From Sabellastarte sp. h YS-2021 (lineage: Eukaryota; Annelida; Polychaeta; Sabellida; Sabellidae), in contig OZ024936.1 of the NCBI GenBank assembly GCA_964017235.1, positions 90,184,537 to 90,248,536 on the forward strand: a DNA stretch of 64,000 bases. Reading direction: 5' to 3'. The position numbers and the translations under genes were made by a program. Of the stretch, positions 1 through 9,435 are shown piece after piece; position 1 is the first letter of the stretch, and the number at the start of each line of letters is the position of its first letter. The notes under the pieces were generated by a model. That model searched no databases. It was not told the DNA's origin and saw only the letters and a program-made list of their open reading frames with translations.

Positions 1-633
1 GATTGCGGAAAGTATTCAAACTGTGGATTACAGTGAGTATATAACAACAAAGCATCTACCAAAAGAATTGATGCTATTGCTTCCTTTCAACTTTACTGGG
101 AGGTTATGTTTTGGGTGCATTTGTTTGTCTGTCTGTGGTCATTATTACTTCAAAATAACGAATGGATCTTCTGAAATTTTTTATGTGGACAGAAGTGTGG
201 GGATTAAATGCCATGTTGTTAGGATCGATATTGAATGAAAATTTAGGGTTGTGGATTGATCAATATTTCAATATCGGGACCATTAGCGTAAGCCATGGAC
301 GATAATACAGGTTATTTGAAAAGTTGCATATATTAATTCACAAAATTATTTAATTATTTAAATACGATTTATGCACTAAAAATAAATTTCTGCGATATAA
401 AATTAAATAAAATTAACAAAAATCATATACAAGACAAAGTTTTTTGCTTTCCTGGGTACTAGCTGTCAGGGTTTACATCTGTTCTGTGAAACAGGAAGTA
501 GGTCACTGACAATGTAAACAAAAATGGCATCAGATTTGGAACTAGTTTATTTTTGTGGTAAATGTGCTTTTTAAGGAGTTTATGTAATGAATGTTTATTA
601 AAGCAGTAAAATTACTCTGATTTTTTTATTTTT
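1..633. other. Intergenic AT-rich DNA with a dispersed-repeat fragment
   Basis: No gene is supported. Around 96-150 there is a stretch beginning GGGAGGTTATGTTTT and continuing into TTTGTCTGTCTG. It closely resembles the stretch near 19440-19500, so it is a dispersed repeat rather than coding sequence. The short open frame across it (23-238) has no recognisable domain. The rest is AT-rich sequence with no visible structure. Confidence 0.6.
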
Positions 634-901
634 GTCTGTTGCTTATATTTATTTATTTATTCATTTGGGGTTTTACGTTGCTTTCAACATTGTACAGGTC
701 ATATCACGACGGGTAGTTGGAAGGGCAGAGGAAACCAGTACATACAGTTTGTTAGGGTTCTGTACCGTAAACTGCCGACCAACGGCAAGCAACTACCAGC
801 TTTCCGACTTGAGGCCGTGCCGGGAATAGAACCCCGGCCTCAGAGGTGGGAGGCGAGAGTGTTACGGCTCTGCCACCCTGGCCCCCGTCTGTTGCTTATA
901 T
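634..901 (-). mobile_element. tRNA-derived SINE with 15-bp target-site duplication
   Basis: The 15-mer GTCTGTTGCTTATAT occurs at 634-648 and again at 887-901, exactly flanking a 238-bp insert (649-886). Read on the minus strand the insert begins GGGGGCCAGGGTGGCAGAGC, a tRNA-like head with an A-box-like GTGGCAGAGCC and a B-box-like GGTTCTATTCC. It ends in CGTAAAACCCC followed by an AATAAATAAATAA tail. A 5' tRNA-like pol III promoter, a simple-repeat tail and a long target duplication are the hallmarks of a LINE-mobilised SINE. A second, head-truncated copy lies on the same strand at 55425-55605. The intact duplication suggests a fairly recent insertion. Confidence 0.85.
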
Positions 902-2599
902 GTGGTCTTGATATTGAAATGCTGGTAGTATGTGTTGATATCCTCCGTTCCGTGGGATGATCGATCGATATTGAAAGATCGAGCAACAATCTCTACAGGG
1001 CCTGACCAAAGGGAAAAATTAGTTAAATTTTTGGAAAGATCTGTTTCTTGATATTTCATCTATTATAATGCTGCATTCCAAATCCGTGAAATTTTTCCTT
1101 CTAGGCCCTTTAGTCTTCATTGACTCCATATTGCAGATGAGAAATGTGTATACAGATCATGTGACCTCAAAAAATATGTGTGTGCATGTTTCTGTTTACT
1201 TTTCTTAACTAAGAAAATTCTTATTCCTAGAAATAATTCTTAACTAAGAATTGTTTTGTGAATACTATTTTTTTCTAAGAATAAGAAAATTCTTAGATAA
1301 GAAAATTTTCTAATTCTAAGAAAAATTCTTTTTCTAAGAATAAGAATGTTAGTGAATACGGGCCCAGATCTTATTCTGGATATAAAAATATTCCCAAATT
1401 TTTAAACGTTCCATTTTTCAGTGACTTTGCTTTTCTGGTTGATATTACTCCCAAAATAATGAGCTGATTTTCATGTAATATTTTTTGTGGGTAAGACCTA
1501 AGAATCCTAAGTAAATTTTGAACTGGGAGAGAGCAGATATTCTATTTGAGCTTTGTTTAAGGAAAAAAGTTTTTAGAAATGTAAAAATATTGAAGTATTG
1601 GTAACCATTTTTTCGTAAATCCATAAAATTATTGATGATTTCCATAAATTTACTGGTAAAACATCGTAAAGAGTAAGAGTTTTGAAAAGGTGCATTGCTG
1701 CTTAACGTTAGTGGTCAAACGGGAACTGGTCAAGCTAAATCACACAGGCAGATTTGTTATAATAGAGATAAAAAAAACCACAAGTCAGTCATTCAGTCAG
1801 CCACTCAGTCAGTTTTTGTTTATGTTACAGATAAAACAAAGTTTACTGAAGAAGATGTGAAATTGTACTACAACAAACAGAGCGAGTTTCAGGACAGTGA
1901 AAATAGCTTCCTGTTTCAGAATAATAAAAAGTCATCTCAGAGGTTGGTGACCTGTGTAATACTAAAAATGGTTGCATGTTATGTGAGCCTATCTTTCTCT
2001 AATTTTCCTTTTACTTCTCTAAGATTAGATATGTTGCACACTACACCTTGCACTCTGTAGTAGGAAAACTTCCCGAATGACATATAGAGTAAGAAATCTA
2101 AAATTCGCCACCTCTAAAAGCTTAGTTAATTTTATAAAGAAAATGATTTTTTTTGTCTTAAAATTGGTATTTTTCAGTTCAGAAAGCTTTAATTTACTAT
2201 ACGTTCAACCAGTCTCATCTCAATTCATTTATTTTATTAGTATTTCCACATGTGGCGAAATTCAGACATGTGGCGAATTTTAGTTTTTCTTGTAAAATTA
2301 TATCTCAAATGGATATGAATGTATAATATCAGTGCGTAGCACGAGTATTATACTGTTTACCTTCCTGGGTGAGATTTTTTTTAGTGTATGTCTATGAGGG
2401 ATGTTTTACTTTTATTATCCACCATTTTGTAAATATAATAAGTAAAAACATGACCATATTTTAATGAAAGAATGTAAAATGGGCTAAAGGGGCACCAGAG
2501 CATATGAAAAGCTTCAATTTTTAACTTGAGATTTCTGTGCCATTTCTGCATGGATTGTAATGCAAACATACCTTTCTAATGATATATATAAATATTTAT
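902..2599. other. Intergenic DNA; AT palindromes and short simple repeats
   Basis: No gene is supported. At 1195-1350 there is a run of TTCTTA/TAAGAA palindromic motifs followed by GTGAATACGGGCCC, which looks like part of a MITE-type repeat. A CAGT-rich simple repeat lies near 1783-1815. Short open frames here (for example 1695-2060) are low-complexity and have no domain. The stretch ends at the left tip of DIRS copy D. Confidence 0.5.
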
Positions 2600-2780
2600 T
2601 TTTATTGTGTAAAATTCCCTCATCTTGTCCTCACTAATACTCACATGTTGGCGGGAGCAAACATGAACGACCAGACAAGAATGTTTTTAAAACAAAAATA
2701 TTCTTGTCAGTACTACTACGCATCTCATGAGTGTGCATGCGCCTGCACTGACAAACCCTGATTCCCCTCACTTTAGTTTT
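2600..2780 (+). repeat. Copy D left inverted terminal repeat
   Basis: This segment matches the reverse complement of 14899-15100 over its whole length with scattered substitutions. Shared landmarks include TGTTGGCGGGAGCAA versus TGTTGAAGGGAGCAA, AATATTCTTGT, GCATCTCATGAGTG and CCTGATTC. It contains GCATGCGCCTGCAC, similar to the GC-rich motif in the copy B ITR. The level of mismatch fits an old insertion. Confidence 0.85.
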
Positions 2781-2836
2781 GGCCTTGAGGCAGTAACCAT
2801 CATTGGAAACAGTTTTTCTTTGTGAAGAATTTCAAC

Positions 2837-4478
2837 ATGGCCGAAGGACAAGTCTCGCCGTTATTAATTGCCATATAAACTAAAATAAAGGGGATGTTAT
2901 GGACATATGAGAATAAAAGCTTCCAAAGTCTTCATATCAAAGAATTAGAAGATTTCTACTGGGTAGAGATGACACCCACCTCTGTTTTTCCCTCCTCTTC
3001 TTCACAGAAGACTGCTTCAACCTCTAAAGTGCCTTCTACAGACCCTAAGTATTCATTCTGCCTCAGCTAGGAAGTAGGCAAGGAGGCAAGGTCGTCCAAC
3101 AGCACTTAAAAGAAGTAACAGCTCTATGTATATGAAGATATTTGTACTAGAAGACTCTATATTGGGAGACCCTCTGCATCTTAGTCTGGCCAAGCTGGGG
3201 AGTATCCAAGGTCACTTGTCAGCTCTAGTAATGGCTAGTACCTCTCATGAGGTGAATTTTAGCAGAGGCAACCCCTGTAGCAGAAGAACCCACCAGAAAC
3301 AGAAGTTCTGCGATATTTTTAACAACAGAAGAAGATGACCATGCTGTATGTTTCTACTAGAAGAAACTACCATCCAGTGTAAAACAGTTCCTTCAGAAGC
3401 TAGAACATCGCTAAAACGCCAACATTCTTTTTCTTCTCTCTCTTCTGACAAGCTGTCCAATGCTAGAGAGGAAGAGGCTTATGCTTACGGAACTTCAGCT
3501 GGAAACAAATAACATCTCTGTCTCTCTGGAGAGGTAACCAGAGGCTGCACTTGGTCAAGAAAACTACCTAAAGTCAGACCTTCTCTACCATTGAAAACAT
3601 TTGAATCTAAGGACAGGTACAAATACCATATCCACTGTTATCTACATCCAGTGGTAAAATATTTCTGTCTCTATTGGAAGAAATTAATTTCCACTGTTCA
3701 GAACCCGACATCATTGCTGGACACCCTGCTAATAATGAAGAGGGGTTGCTTTCTTCACTTTTCTACCATACACAAGGTCTATGAGGAGGTTCTATAAAAA
3801 CACATCAACATACTTCTCCACTAATCACACAAATACTAGGATTCTTTCAGCAGCAGCATCCAATCTACCATGTCTTCTGCGACTTTCTGTTCCACATACA
3901 CAGTTTACAACCATGCATCCTTTTAAACATAGCATATTCAAATGCTGGGGTTTGTCAGCCTCAGACCTCTCGAAAATTAGTCTTCAAACATGGAAAGACT
4001 TACTGCAGTTTTCTTTGGATCCAGTAGACAAACACATCAATAAACACATTGAAGAACTTCTCAGATACTTTCAAACCCAATTTCTTTCTTTTCTTTTATT
4101 GGAAAAGCCTTAGAAACTATAACAGAGGCTTTAATGACAAGGATTTGCAAACAGGGAACTGGCCATTATCAATTCTGCCCCACAGCTACACTAACATGAC
4201 AAAAATTGTCTAAGGTGATCAGGCTTCACTTCTGCAGACCTATCTTCAACTTCTTGACAGTGTTGAAAACAAGTGTTGAAAACACGTATGAACGTATAAC
4301 ACCAAGATTCGGTAATAAACCAATCTTCGGTTATAGAAAGAGCAGTTCAAACTATGACAACAGCACTTCTTACTCACAGAATTACAACAGAGGTTCTTTT
4401 TGTGACGAAACAGACAACAGTATTAAACACAAGGCATCAAAATCCATCAAAAGGGGTTGTGGTGGCCGTAGAAAGTGA
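2837..4478 (+). pseudogene. Copy D gag remnant
   Basis: A start at ATG 2837 (MAEGQV) sits about where gag begins in A-C, about 55 bp past the ITR. The frame is then broken repeatedly. Recognisable parts are S/T-rich stretches near 2970-3060, a short helical piece near 3960-4060 and an N/S/Y/R-rich C-terminal part (4206-4478). The C-terminal part ends in RRK and then TGA. The stop context is AAG-TGA-CAA-CCA, the same arrangement as at the gag end of copies A, B and C. Position in the element and this ending are the main evidence, because residue similarity to the intact gags is weak upstream. Confidence 0.55.
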
Positions 4479-4551
4479 CAACCAAGGTAAAACAGTAACA
4501 CTTTCTGGAGGTTGTTTGCTGTCGTACTACAAGATCTGATTAAAAACATAT

Positions 4552-4588
4552 GTCATCCCAGAGTTGTGCACATTCTGCAATACGGTTA
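4552..4588 (+). pseudogene. Copy D RT N-terminal fragment
   Basis: The translation HPRVVHILQYGY aligns with SPKVIRILREGY of copy A and NPRVVSVLKDGY of copy B, the start of the DIRS RT region. Homology stops exactly at the start of the T1 transposon (4589) and resumes after 12054. This locates the break point in the original element. Confidence 0.75.
4583..4588. repeat. T1 target-site duplication, left copy
   Basis: CGGTTA here is repeated exactly at 12049-12054. Both copies abut the inverted ends of T1, and the copy D reading frame is recognisable on both outer sides. Confidence 0.7.
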
Positions 4589-4770
4589 CAGTGTTCATTT
4601 TACTACGCGTTTCCGCGTCTGTTGTCGCTATACTGGGGCGAAAAGACGCGTACACATTATGGTCCCGAGTCGCGGTGACGCATATGTCTTGCATTATCGC
4701 CCGCGTTTTCGATGTAAATATTGGGAAAGTTAGACGAATTTTGTTTCAAAATCAAAGAAAAGGACACATA

Positions 4771-4959
4771 TTTTATTGCGTTAATACATCCTATCCAATG
4801 GACAATTGCTTTACCGGTCGGCGCGACCGGTCCCGCCAAACGCCAGAAAAAGACGTCCTGTATATACTACCGGCAGGACCGGTCACAGAGTGTGCATTCG
4901 CCAGGTGGCGCATCGTACTTCATTTCCTGTTTACCTATTGACGTCATAGCATCTTTTTC
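4771..4959 (+). repeat. Copy A left inverted terminal repeat
   Basis: From GTTAATAC to CATCTTTTTC this repeat matches the reverse complement of 10899-11076 with essentially no differences except ACATCC versus ACCC near the tip. It is GC- and CpG-rich, with repeated ACCGGT motifs (for example ACCGGTCGGCGCGACCGGT). It presumably holds the promoter. Confidence 0.92.
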
Positions 4960-4972
4960 ATTTGGCGCGAAA
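4939..4972 (+). promoter_or_regulatory. CRE and E2F-like palindromes upstream of copy A gag
   Basis: TGACGTCA at 4939-4946 is a perfect CRE palindrome. TTTGGCGCGAAA at 4961-4972 fits the E2F consensus TTTSGCGCSAAA exactly. The CRE is inside the ITR and so is repeated at the right end (near 10912-10919). The E2F-like site lies just outside the ITR and so exists only on the gag side. Copy B has the same E2F-like 12-mer at 24722-24733. Copy C has the CRE at 39432-39439 and a decayed E2F-like site. Promoter function is inferred from position. Confidence 0.5.
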
Positions 4973-5084
4973 GAGTGTGCAGAAGATTTTCTTCAGAGAT
5001 ACGCTTTTGAATTTTTACAACGAACTCTTCCAAGTTTCTTGTTTTTTATTAGTACGGAATAATTCTACAACTTTCCTGATCATT

Positions 5085-7106
5085 ATGTCGTCTCCTGGAC
5101 AGAAACGAGGTTCTTGCGGGCACGTTATGGCCCTTTTCGACAACCATAAGAAATGCGCGCGTTGTCGTGACAAGGGGGTGGGAGACGACCCGTGTGTAAA
5201 GAAGTTGGACTGTAGTATCTGTAAGGCGTTTACGCCTGCTCAGATCCACCAGTTAGCAACCCCGACCTACAAGGAAAGGAAAGAACGCTCTAGCCAGAAG
5301 AAATCTGAAGATTTGACAAGTACGTCTTCCAAGCTTGTTGATCCGTCTGAGGTTTCACTGCTGGGTCCGGTCAATTCAGGGACGCAGTCTCCTGTTGATT
5401 CTACACCCAAGCACAAGAAGAAGCGTTCTGATGGTTCCCCAAGGTCTACTAAACGGAAGCACAGCAGTAAGCCTACTTCTGACGACCTCAAGTCCCTTGA
5501 TGACAAGTGGAGTGAGAGATTTTCCCGTCTGGAAGCAATGCTGATTAACCAGTCATTTGCTGTCCCTGTGAGACCGGTGAATTCTGCTTCTGTGGTGCCC
5601 AGAGAACACCCCTTCTTTGATCCGGGTGCTTCTACAAGTGTTATGTTTTCTGAGGGCACTAGTGACGTTGCTACGCAGTTGACGGCTACCCAACCTCCGC
5701 TGGGGGTTCCTGGTACACAAGCTGTGAAGGAAGTGAATGAGAGTGCTACCCACCCTGTTCAGGGCCCCGGTACCTCTGAGACTGTTGCCACCCAACCTTT
5801 ACTGGTTCCTGGTGCAGGGACTGCCACCCAGCCTCCACAGGCTCCCGGTGCGGGTCCTGAGGTTCTGCCTTCCGGTTATAAAACTACGCTGTCTAACCAG
5901 TCGCCTCCCATTGGTCAGAATTCTGAGGTTGCTAGGGAATCTGACAGCGAGGCTGAGGTGGATCCGGAACCGGCTTCTCCGGCTAGTGTTCACTACCAGG
6001 GTGATGTACCGGAAACTAACACTGACCAGGATCTATCTGAAGATGCCAATTACCGGGAAACCTTGAGAGGGGTGAGGAGTTTCATGGGCTGGCATCAAAT
6101 CCCGGATTATGACACCTCAGCTGCATCTATGGATGACAATCCCTTTGCCGGTGCTAGAGTGAAGACTACCGGAAAAGTGTCAGTAAAATTGCCGGTGGAT
6201 GAATGGCTTTGTAAAAAGCTGGAGAAACTGAATATAACCATTGCTGAAGGTTATCCATCCAGGAATACAGAAACCAGTGGTCTACTGCGTGACCAATTTG
6301 TCAAGACACCCCGTACTTCAAAGTGGTACGACATGCAAGCTGTTAAGAAGGATGCGTCTACCCAGGCTGTTGGTGACTGGTCTCCGGAACCGGCAAAGCT
6401 TAACAGTATGTTTACTAGAGTTGCAAGACGCAGTTTACCTTCTGCTCCAGCTTCCAGGACCTTCAGCCAGGACACCCTTAGAAGGTGGGAGAGGTCATTC
6501 AGAGAACAATCAGTGATGTGTAATCACGCTGCTGGCCTCTCTAGATGCCTCACCAAGGTACAGGACTCCATGGTCACCCAGTTAAAATCCCTCAGGTTCG
6601 ATTCCTCAAAGGGTAAAAGTGCTGAGAAACAACAAGCTGTTGAAGAGCTGGAATATCTGGTTACGTTTAACCGGTCAATTTCACAGGCTATGCAGCGTAC
6701 CATGCAGGATTTGTCAGAGGGAGTCTTTATCAGCATGGCTAATCTCACCCTGGCCCGGCGGGACAGTTATTTAGAGTTCATAAGGGGTGGGATTAAACCG
6801 GACACCTTGTCTGCCTTACGTACGTCTCCAGTTCACCAACTATCACTCTTCCCGGACAGCTTACTGGTCAAAGCTGAAGAGGAAATCTTACGTAGTGAAG
6901 AGAGGCGTTCTGCTGGTACCACACCAAGGAAACCTGGACGTTTTCATCCATATGTCTCCTCCAATCGAACCCCTCACCAGCCGGACCGGAAGCCCACTAC
7001 TCCGGCATGGAAGCAGATTAGAGACCGGCAAACTGCTCAGAAAGGTGGTGGTAAAGCCTCAAACTTCATCCAGAAGCCGGCCAGGGGATTTAAAAAGCAT
7101 AAATGA
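5085..7106 (+). CDS. DIRS Gag-like protein (copy A)
   Basis: The predicted protein has 673 residues. I chose ATG 5085 because it matches the gag starts of B and C (M[AS]SPGQ), although the frame stays open upstream to 4962 without an ATG. Residues about 11-46 form a conserved cysteine module with CGH, CARCRDK and a final CSIC, probably zinc-binding. Residues about 60-330 are P/T/S/A-rich with repeated ATQPP and VPG motifs. A conserved block follows (KLEKLN, EGYPSRN, DQFVK, WYDM), then a helical part (SISQAMQRTMQDL) and a basic C-terminus. It presumably forms the nucleoprotein particle. It ends AAA-TGA-CAA-TCA. Confidence 0.85.
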   Translation: MSSPGQKRGSCGHVMALFDNHKKCARCRDKGVGDDPCVKKLDCSICKAFTPAQIHQLATPTYKERKERSSQKKSEDLTSTSSKLVDPSEVSLLGPVNSGTQSPVDSTPKHKKKRSDGSPRSTKRKHSSKPTSDDLKSLDDKWSERFSRLEAMLINQSFAVPVRPVNSASVVPREHPFFDPGASTSVMFSEGTSDVATQLTATQPPLGVPGTQAVKEVNESATHPVQGPGTSETVATQPLLVPGAGTATQPPQAPGAGPEVLPSGYKTTLSNQSPPIGQNSEVARESDSEAEVDPEPASPASVHYQGDVPETNTDQDLSEDANYRETLRGVRSFMGWHQIPDYDTSAASMDDNPFAGARVKTTGKVSVKLPVDEWLCKKLEKLNITIAEGYPSRNTETSGLLRDQFVKTPRTSKWYDMQAVKKDASTQAVGDWSPEPAKLNSMFTRVARRSLPSAPASRTFSQDTLRRWERSFREQSVMCNHAAGLSRCLTKVQDSMVTQLKSLRFDSSKGKSAEKQQAVEELEYLVTFNRSISQAMQRTMQDLSEGVFISMANLTLARRDSYLEFIRGGIKPDTLSALRTSPVHQLSLFPDSLLVKAEEEILRSEERRSAGTTPRKPGRFHPYVSSNRTPHQPDRKPTTPAWKQIRDRQTAQKGGGKASNFIQKPARGFKKHK

Positions 7107-7112
7107 CAATCA
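7101..7112 (+). promoter_or_regulatory. Candidate leaky stop codon at end of copy A gag
   Basis: The sequence is AAA-TGA-CAA-TCA. The six bases after the stop fit CARYYA, the 3' context known to promote readthrough at the tobamovirus UAG. Copies B (26953), C (41474) and D (4476) have TGA followed by CAATCA, CAATTA and CAACCA. In A the same frame continues without a stop to 10349. Readthrough itself is an inference. Confidence 0.45.
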
Positions 7113-7410
7113 CTGTTTTGCAAATGTGGTCGGATTGGTGAACTCTGTAAATGTATCCGACAAGATGGAGGGCTTGTACCCACCACCACCAGTGACAAAC
7201 AAGAGCGAGACTGTGTTTCCACATGTAAACTCTTTTGTTGCAAGTGTTCCTTTTGCCAACGGGTCACCGCAAAAGAAAGGTGTAAATCCCGATTATTGTC
7301 AATCTATCAGAGAAATAAACCATGTGAAAGATGTTTCCTGTGTAGATCACTTGAGTTTTGTAAAAATTGTCACAAATGTCCCAACTGTTGTCACAAATCT
7401 TCCTGTAGGG
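7107..7410 (+). CDS. Cysteine-rich module in the gag frame after the TGA (copy A)
   Basis: Directly after the gag stop, in the same frame and without an ATG, the sequence encodes about 20 cysteines in 100 residues. Clusters include FCKCG, LCKC, CKLFCCKCSFC and CERCFLC, then FCKNC, CPNCC and a final C. Copy B encodes a matching block (RCFLCKSLSFC, CPTCC) at about 27150-27250, keeping all these cysteines while third bases change. Copy C has a cysteine-rich stretch right after its own TGA. A zinc-binding, nucleic-acid-binding role is likely by analogy. The module overlaps the RT frame (+1). It could be a readthrough extension of Gag or the start of a long YR-frame protein. Confidence 0.5.
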
Positions 7411-9435
7411 GCAAGACTTCAGCAGTTTTGGGAGAAGTGGGAAACTCTGGGTGCCAGTCCAAAAGTTATCAGAATACTGAGAGAGGGCTACACCCTTCCC
7501 TTCCGGTTCAGACCCACCCTAACCAGGTCACCAATGGTCATCAGCAAATATGTAAACCCCCAAAGACAGTCCCTCCTTTGGGAGGCACTGACTCAGCTAA
7601 CAAACAAGAATGCAGTAGAACCGGTAACAAATCAGACCTCCCTAGGGTTTTACAACCGGTTATTTTTGGTTCCCAAACCCAACAACCGGTGGAGACCTAT
7701 CTTGGACCTGAGCACTTTGAACACCTTTTTAAACACAGAGTCGTTCAAGATGGAGACCCCAGAGACAATAAGAACCTCCCTACAGGCAGGGGAGTGGGTC
7801 ACATCCATAGATTTCAAAGACGCTTACTTCCACATACCAATTCACAGTCAGTCAAGGAAGTACATGCGTTTTCACATTCAGGGCCAATCCTACCAGTTCA
7901 AGGCCCTGCCCTTTGGTCTTTCCACTGCACCCATGGAGTTCACAGTGGTGGCCAAAGAGGTCAAGCTCATGGCTTTACGACAGGGTATAAGAATCCACCA
8001 GTACCTAGACGACTGGCTGGTGAGGGCCTCTACCCTCCACACCTGTCTCCAGCATACTCAAACCCTGGTCACACTTTGTCAGGAACTAGGGTGGCTGGTG
8101 AACAAGGAAAAGTCAGAACTGGCACCCAAACAGGTCTTCAACTTCGTAGGTTACCAGTTCGACCTGAAAGAGGGCAAGGTCAGACCAACAGAAGAACGTT
8201 GGCAGGCTTTGACAGACAAGATCAGATCAATGATGTCGGATCCGGTTTGTCCGGTCCGGAAATTCATGTCCCTCATAGGTCTCCTCACAGCAACAGAAAA
8301 ACAAGTCCACTTAGGGCGACTCCACATGAGACCCATACAGTGGCACTTGAAAAACAACTGGAGGGTCCCAGAATCACTGGAAAAGGTGATACCGGTCCCC
8401 AAGTCCCTCCATCCTCATCTAAGGTGGTGGCTGGAGGAAAGCAATGTGCTACTAGGTCAACCATTACACCCTCTAAAACATGCTCTGCAGATCTTTACAG
8501 ACGCATCAAACGAAGGGTGGGGCGCTCACTTGGACGACCATACTGCAAGGGGAACCTGGTCCCTTCCAGAAAGCAAGTTGCACATAAACCACTTAGAGCT
8601 AAAAGCAGTTTTTCTAGCTCTAAAGGAGTTTCGAACCCTGGTCTGCAACAAGACTGTGTTGATAGCTACAGACAACACAACAGTGGTTGCCTATATCAAC
8701 AAAGAAGGGGGGATGAAGTCGGGGTCACTGTGTGCCCTACTGTGGAGAATCCTGTCCTGGTGCACCAGACAACAGGTAACCCTCAGGGCACGTCACATCC
8801 CCGGCCGGCTGAACGTGATAGCAGACAAGCTATCCAGACTTGGCCAGACCATTCAAACAGAGTGGTCACTTCATCCAGCAGTATTCCAAGCTGTATGCGC
8901 AAGGTGGCACCAGCCAAAAGTGGACCTGTTTGCCACCAGGTTCAACAACAAACTACCCCAGTTTGTGTCACCGGTGCCAGACCCCCAGGCTTGGGCAGTG
9001 GATGCACTCAGCCTCTCCTGGGAGGACCTGGACCCATACGCCTTCCCACCGGCAGCCATCTTGGGCAAAGTGGTGGAGAAGCTCCAGGACTACCCCTGCA
9101 ACAGAATAATCCTGATTGCCCCAGGGTGGCCCAACATGCCCTGGTTTTGGGACCTGGTAGCAATGTCAAGCCAGATCCCACTCTGTCTGCCCAGCATACC
9201 AAACCTTGTGTCTCAGCCATTCAACCAGGTCCTTCACAGGAACCTGTCGAATCTGAACCTACATGCCTGGCTCCTAGAGCCTCAGCAATCAAGGAGCAAG
9301 GCTTCTCTGAGGCAGTGGCAGCACGAATTGAGGCTCCTCAAAGAAGATCAACCAGATCTGTCTATGAGGCAAAGTGGACCATTTTTACAAAGTGGTGCCT
9401 CAGTAATCAGGTGGACTTCAGGGCACCACCTCTGA
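7165..9435 (+). CDS. DIRS reverse transcriptase / RNase H / methyltransferase-like protein (copy A)
   Basis: I chose the first ATG after gag (7165), giving 756 residues; the frame is open upstream into gag. The RT domain has TSIDFKDAYFHIPI, LPFGLSTAP and the catalytic YLDD at 8002-8013 (residues about 280-283). RNase H follows with FTDASNEGWGAHL, LELKAV, ATDNTTVVAYIN and HIPGRLNVIADKLSR. The C-terminal part (VDLFATRFNNKLPQFVSP, YAFPP, LIAPGWPNMPW) corresponds to the region usually annotated as an adenine methyltransferase-like domain in DIRS elements. The protein would copy element RNA into DNA. The frame is +1 to gag and to the YR frame. Confidence 0.9.
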   Translation: MEGLYPPPPVTNKSETVFPHVNSFVASVPFANGSPQKKGVNPDYCQSIREINHVKDVSCVDHLSFVKIVTNVPTVVTNLPVGARLQQFWEKWETLGASPKVIRILREGYTLPFRFRPTLTRSPMVISKYVNPQRQSLLWEALTQLTNKNAVEPVTNQTSLGFYNRLFLVPKPNNRWRPILDLSTLNTFLNTESFKMETPETIRTSLQAGEWVTSIDFKDAYFHIPIHSQSRKYMRFHIQGQSYQFKALPFGLSTAPMEFTVVAKEVKLMALRQGIRIHQYLDDWLVRASTLHTCLQHTQTLVTLCQELGWLVNKEKSELAPKQVFNFVGYQFDLKEGKVRPTEERWQALTDKIRSMMSDPVCPVRKFMSLIGLLTATEKQVHLGRLHMRPIQWHLKNNWRVPESLEKVIPVPKSLHPHLRWWLEESNVLLGQPLHPLKHALQIFTDASNEGWGAHLDDHTARGTWSLPESKLHINHLELKAVFLALKEFRTLVCNKTVLIATDNTTVVAYINKEGGMKSGSLCALLWRILSWCTRQQVTLRARHIPGRLNVIADKLSRLGQTIQTEWSLHPAVFQAVCARWHQPKVDLFATRFNNKLPQFVSPVPDPQAWAVDALSLSWEDLDPYAFPPAAILGKVVEKLQDYPCNRIILIAPGWPNMPWFWDLVAMSSQIPLCLPSIPNLVSQPFNQVLHRNLSNLNLHAWLLEPQQSRSKASLRQWQHELRLLKEDQPDLSMRQSGPFLQSGASVIRWTSGHHL

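Noticed and set aside
5267..5659. 130-codon minus-strand frame opposite copy A gag
   Set aside because: Antisense shadow of the low-complexity part of gag; no counterpart opposite copy B gag.
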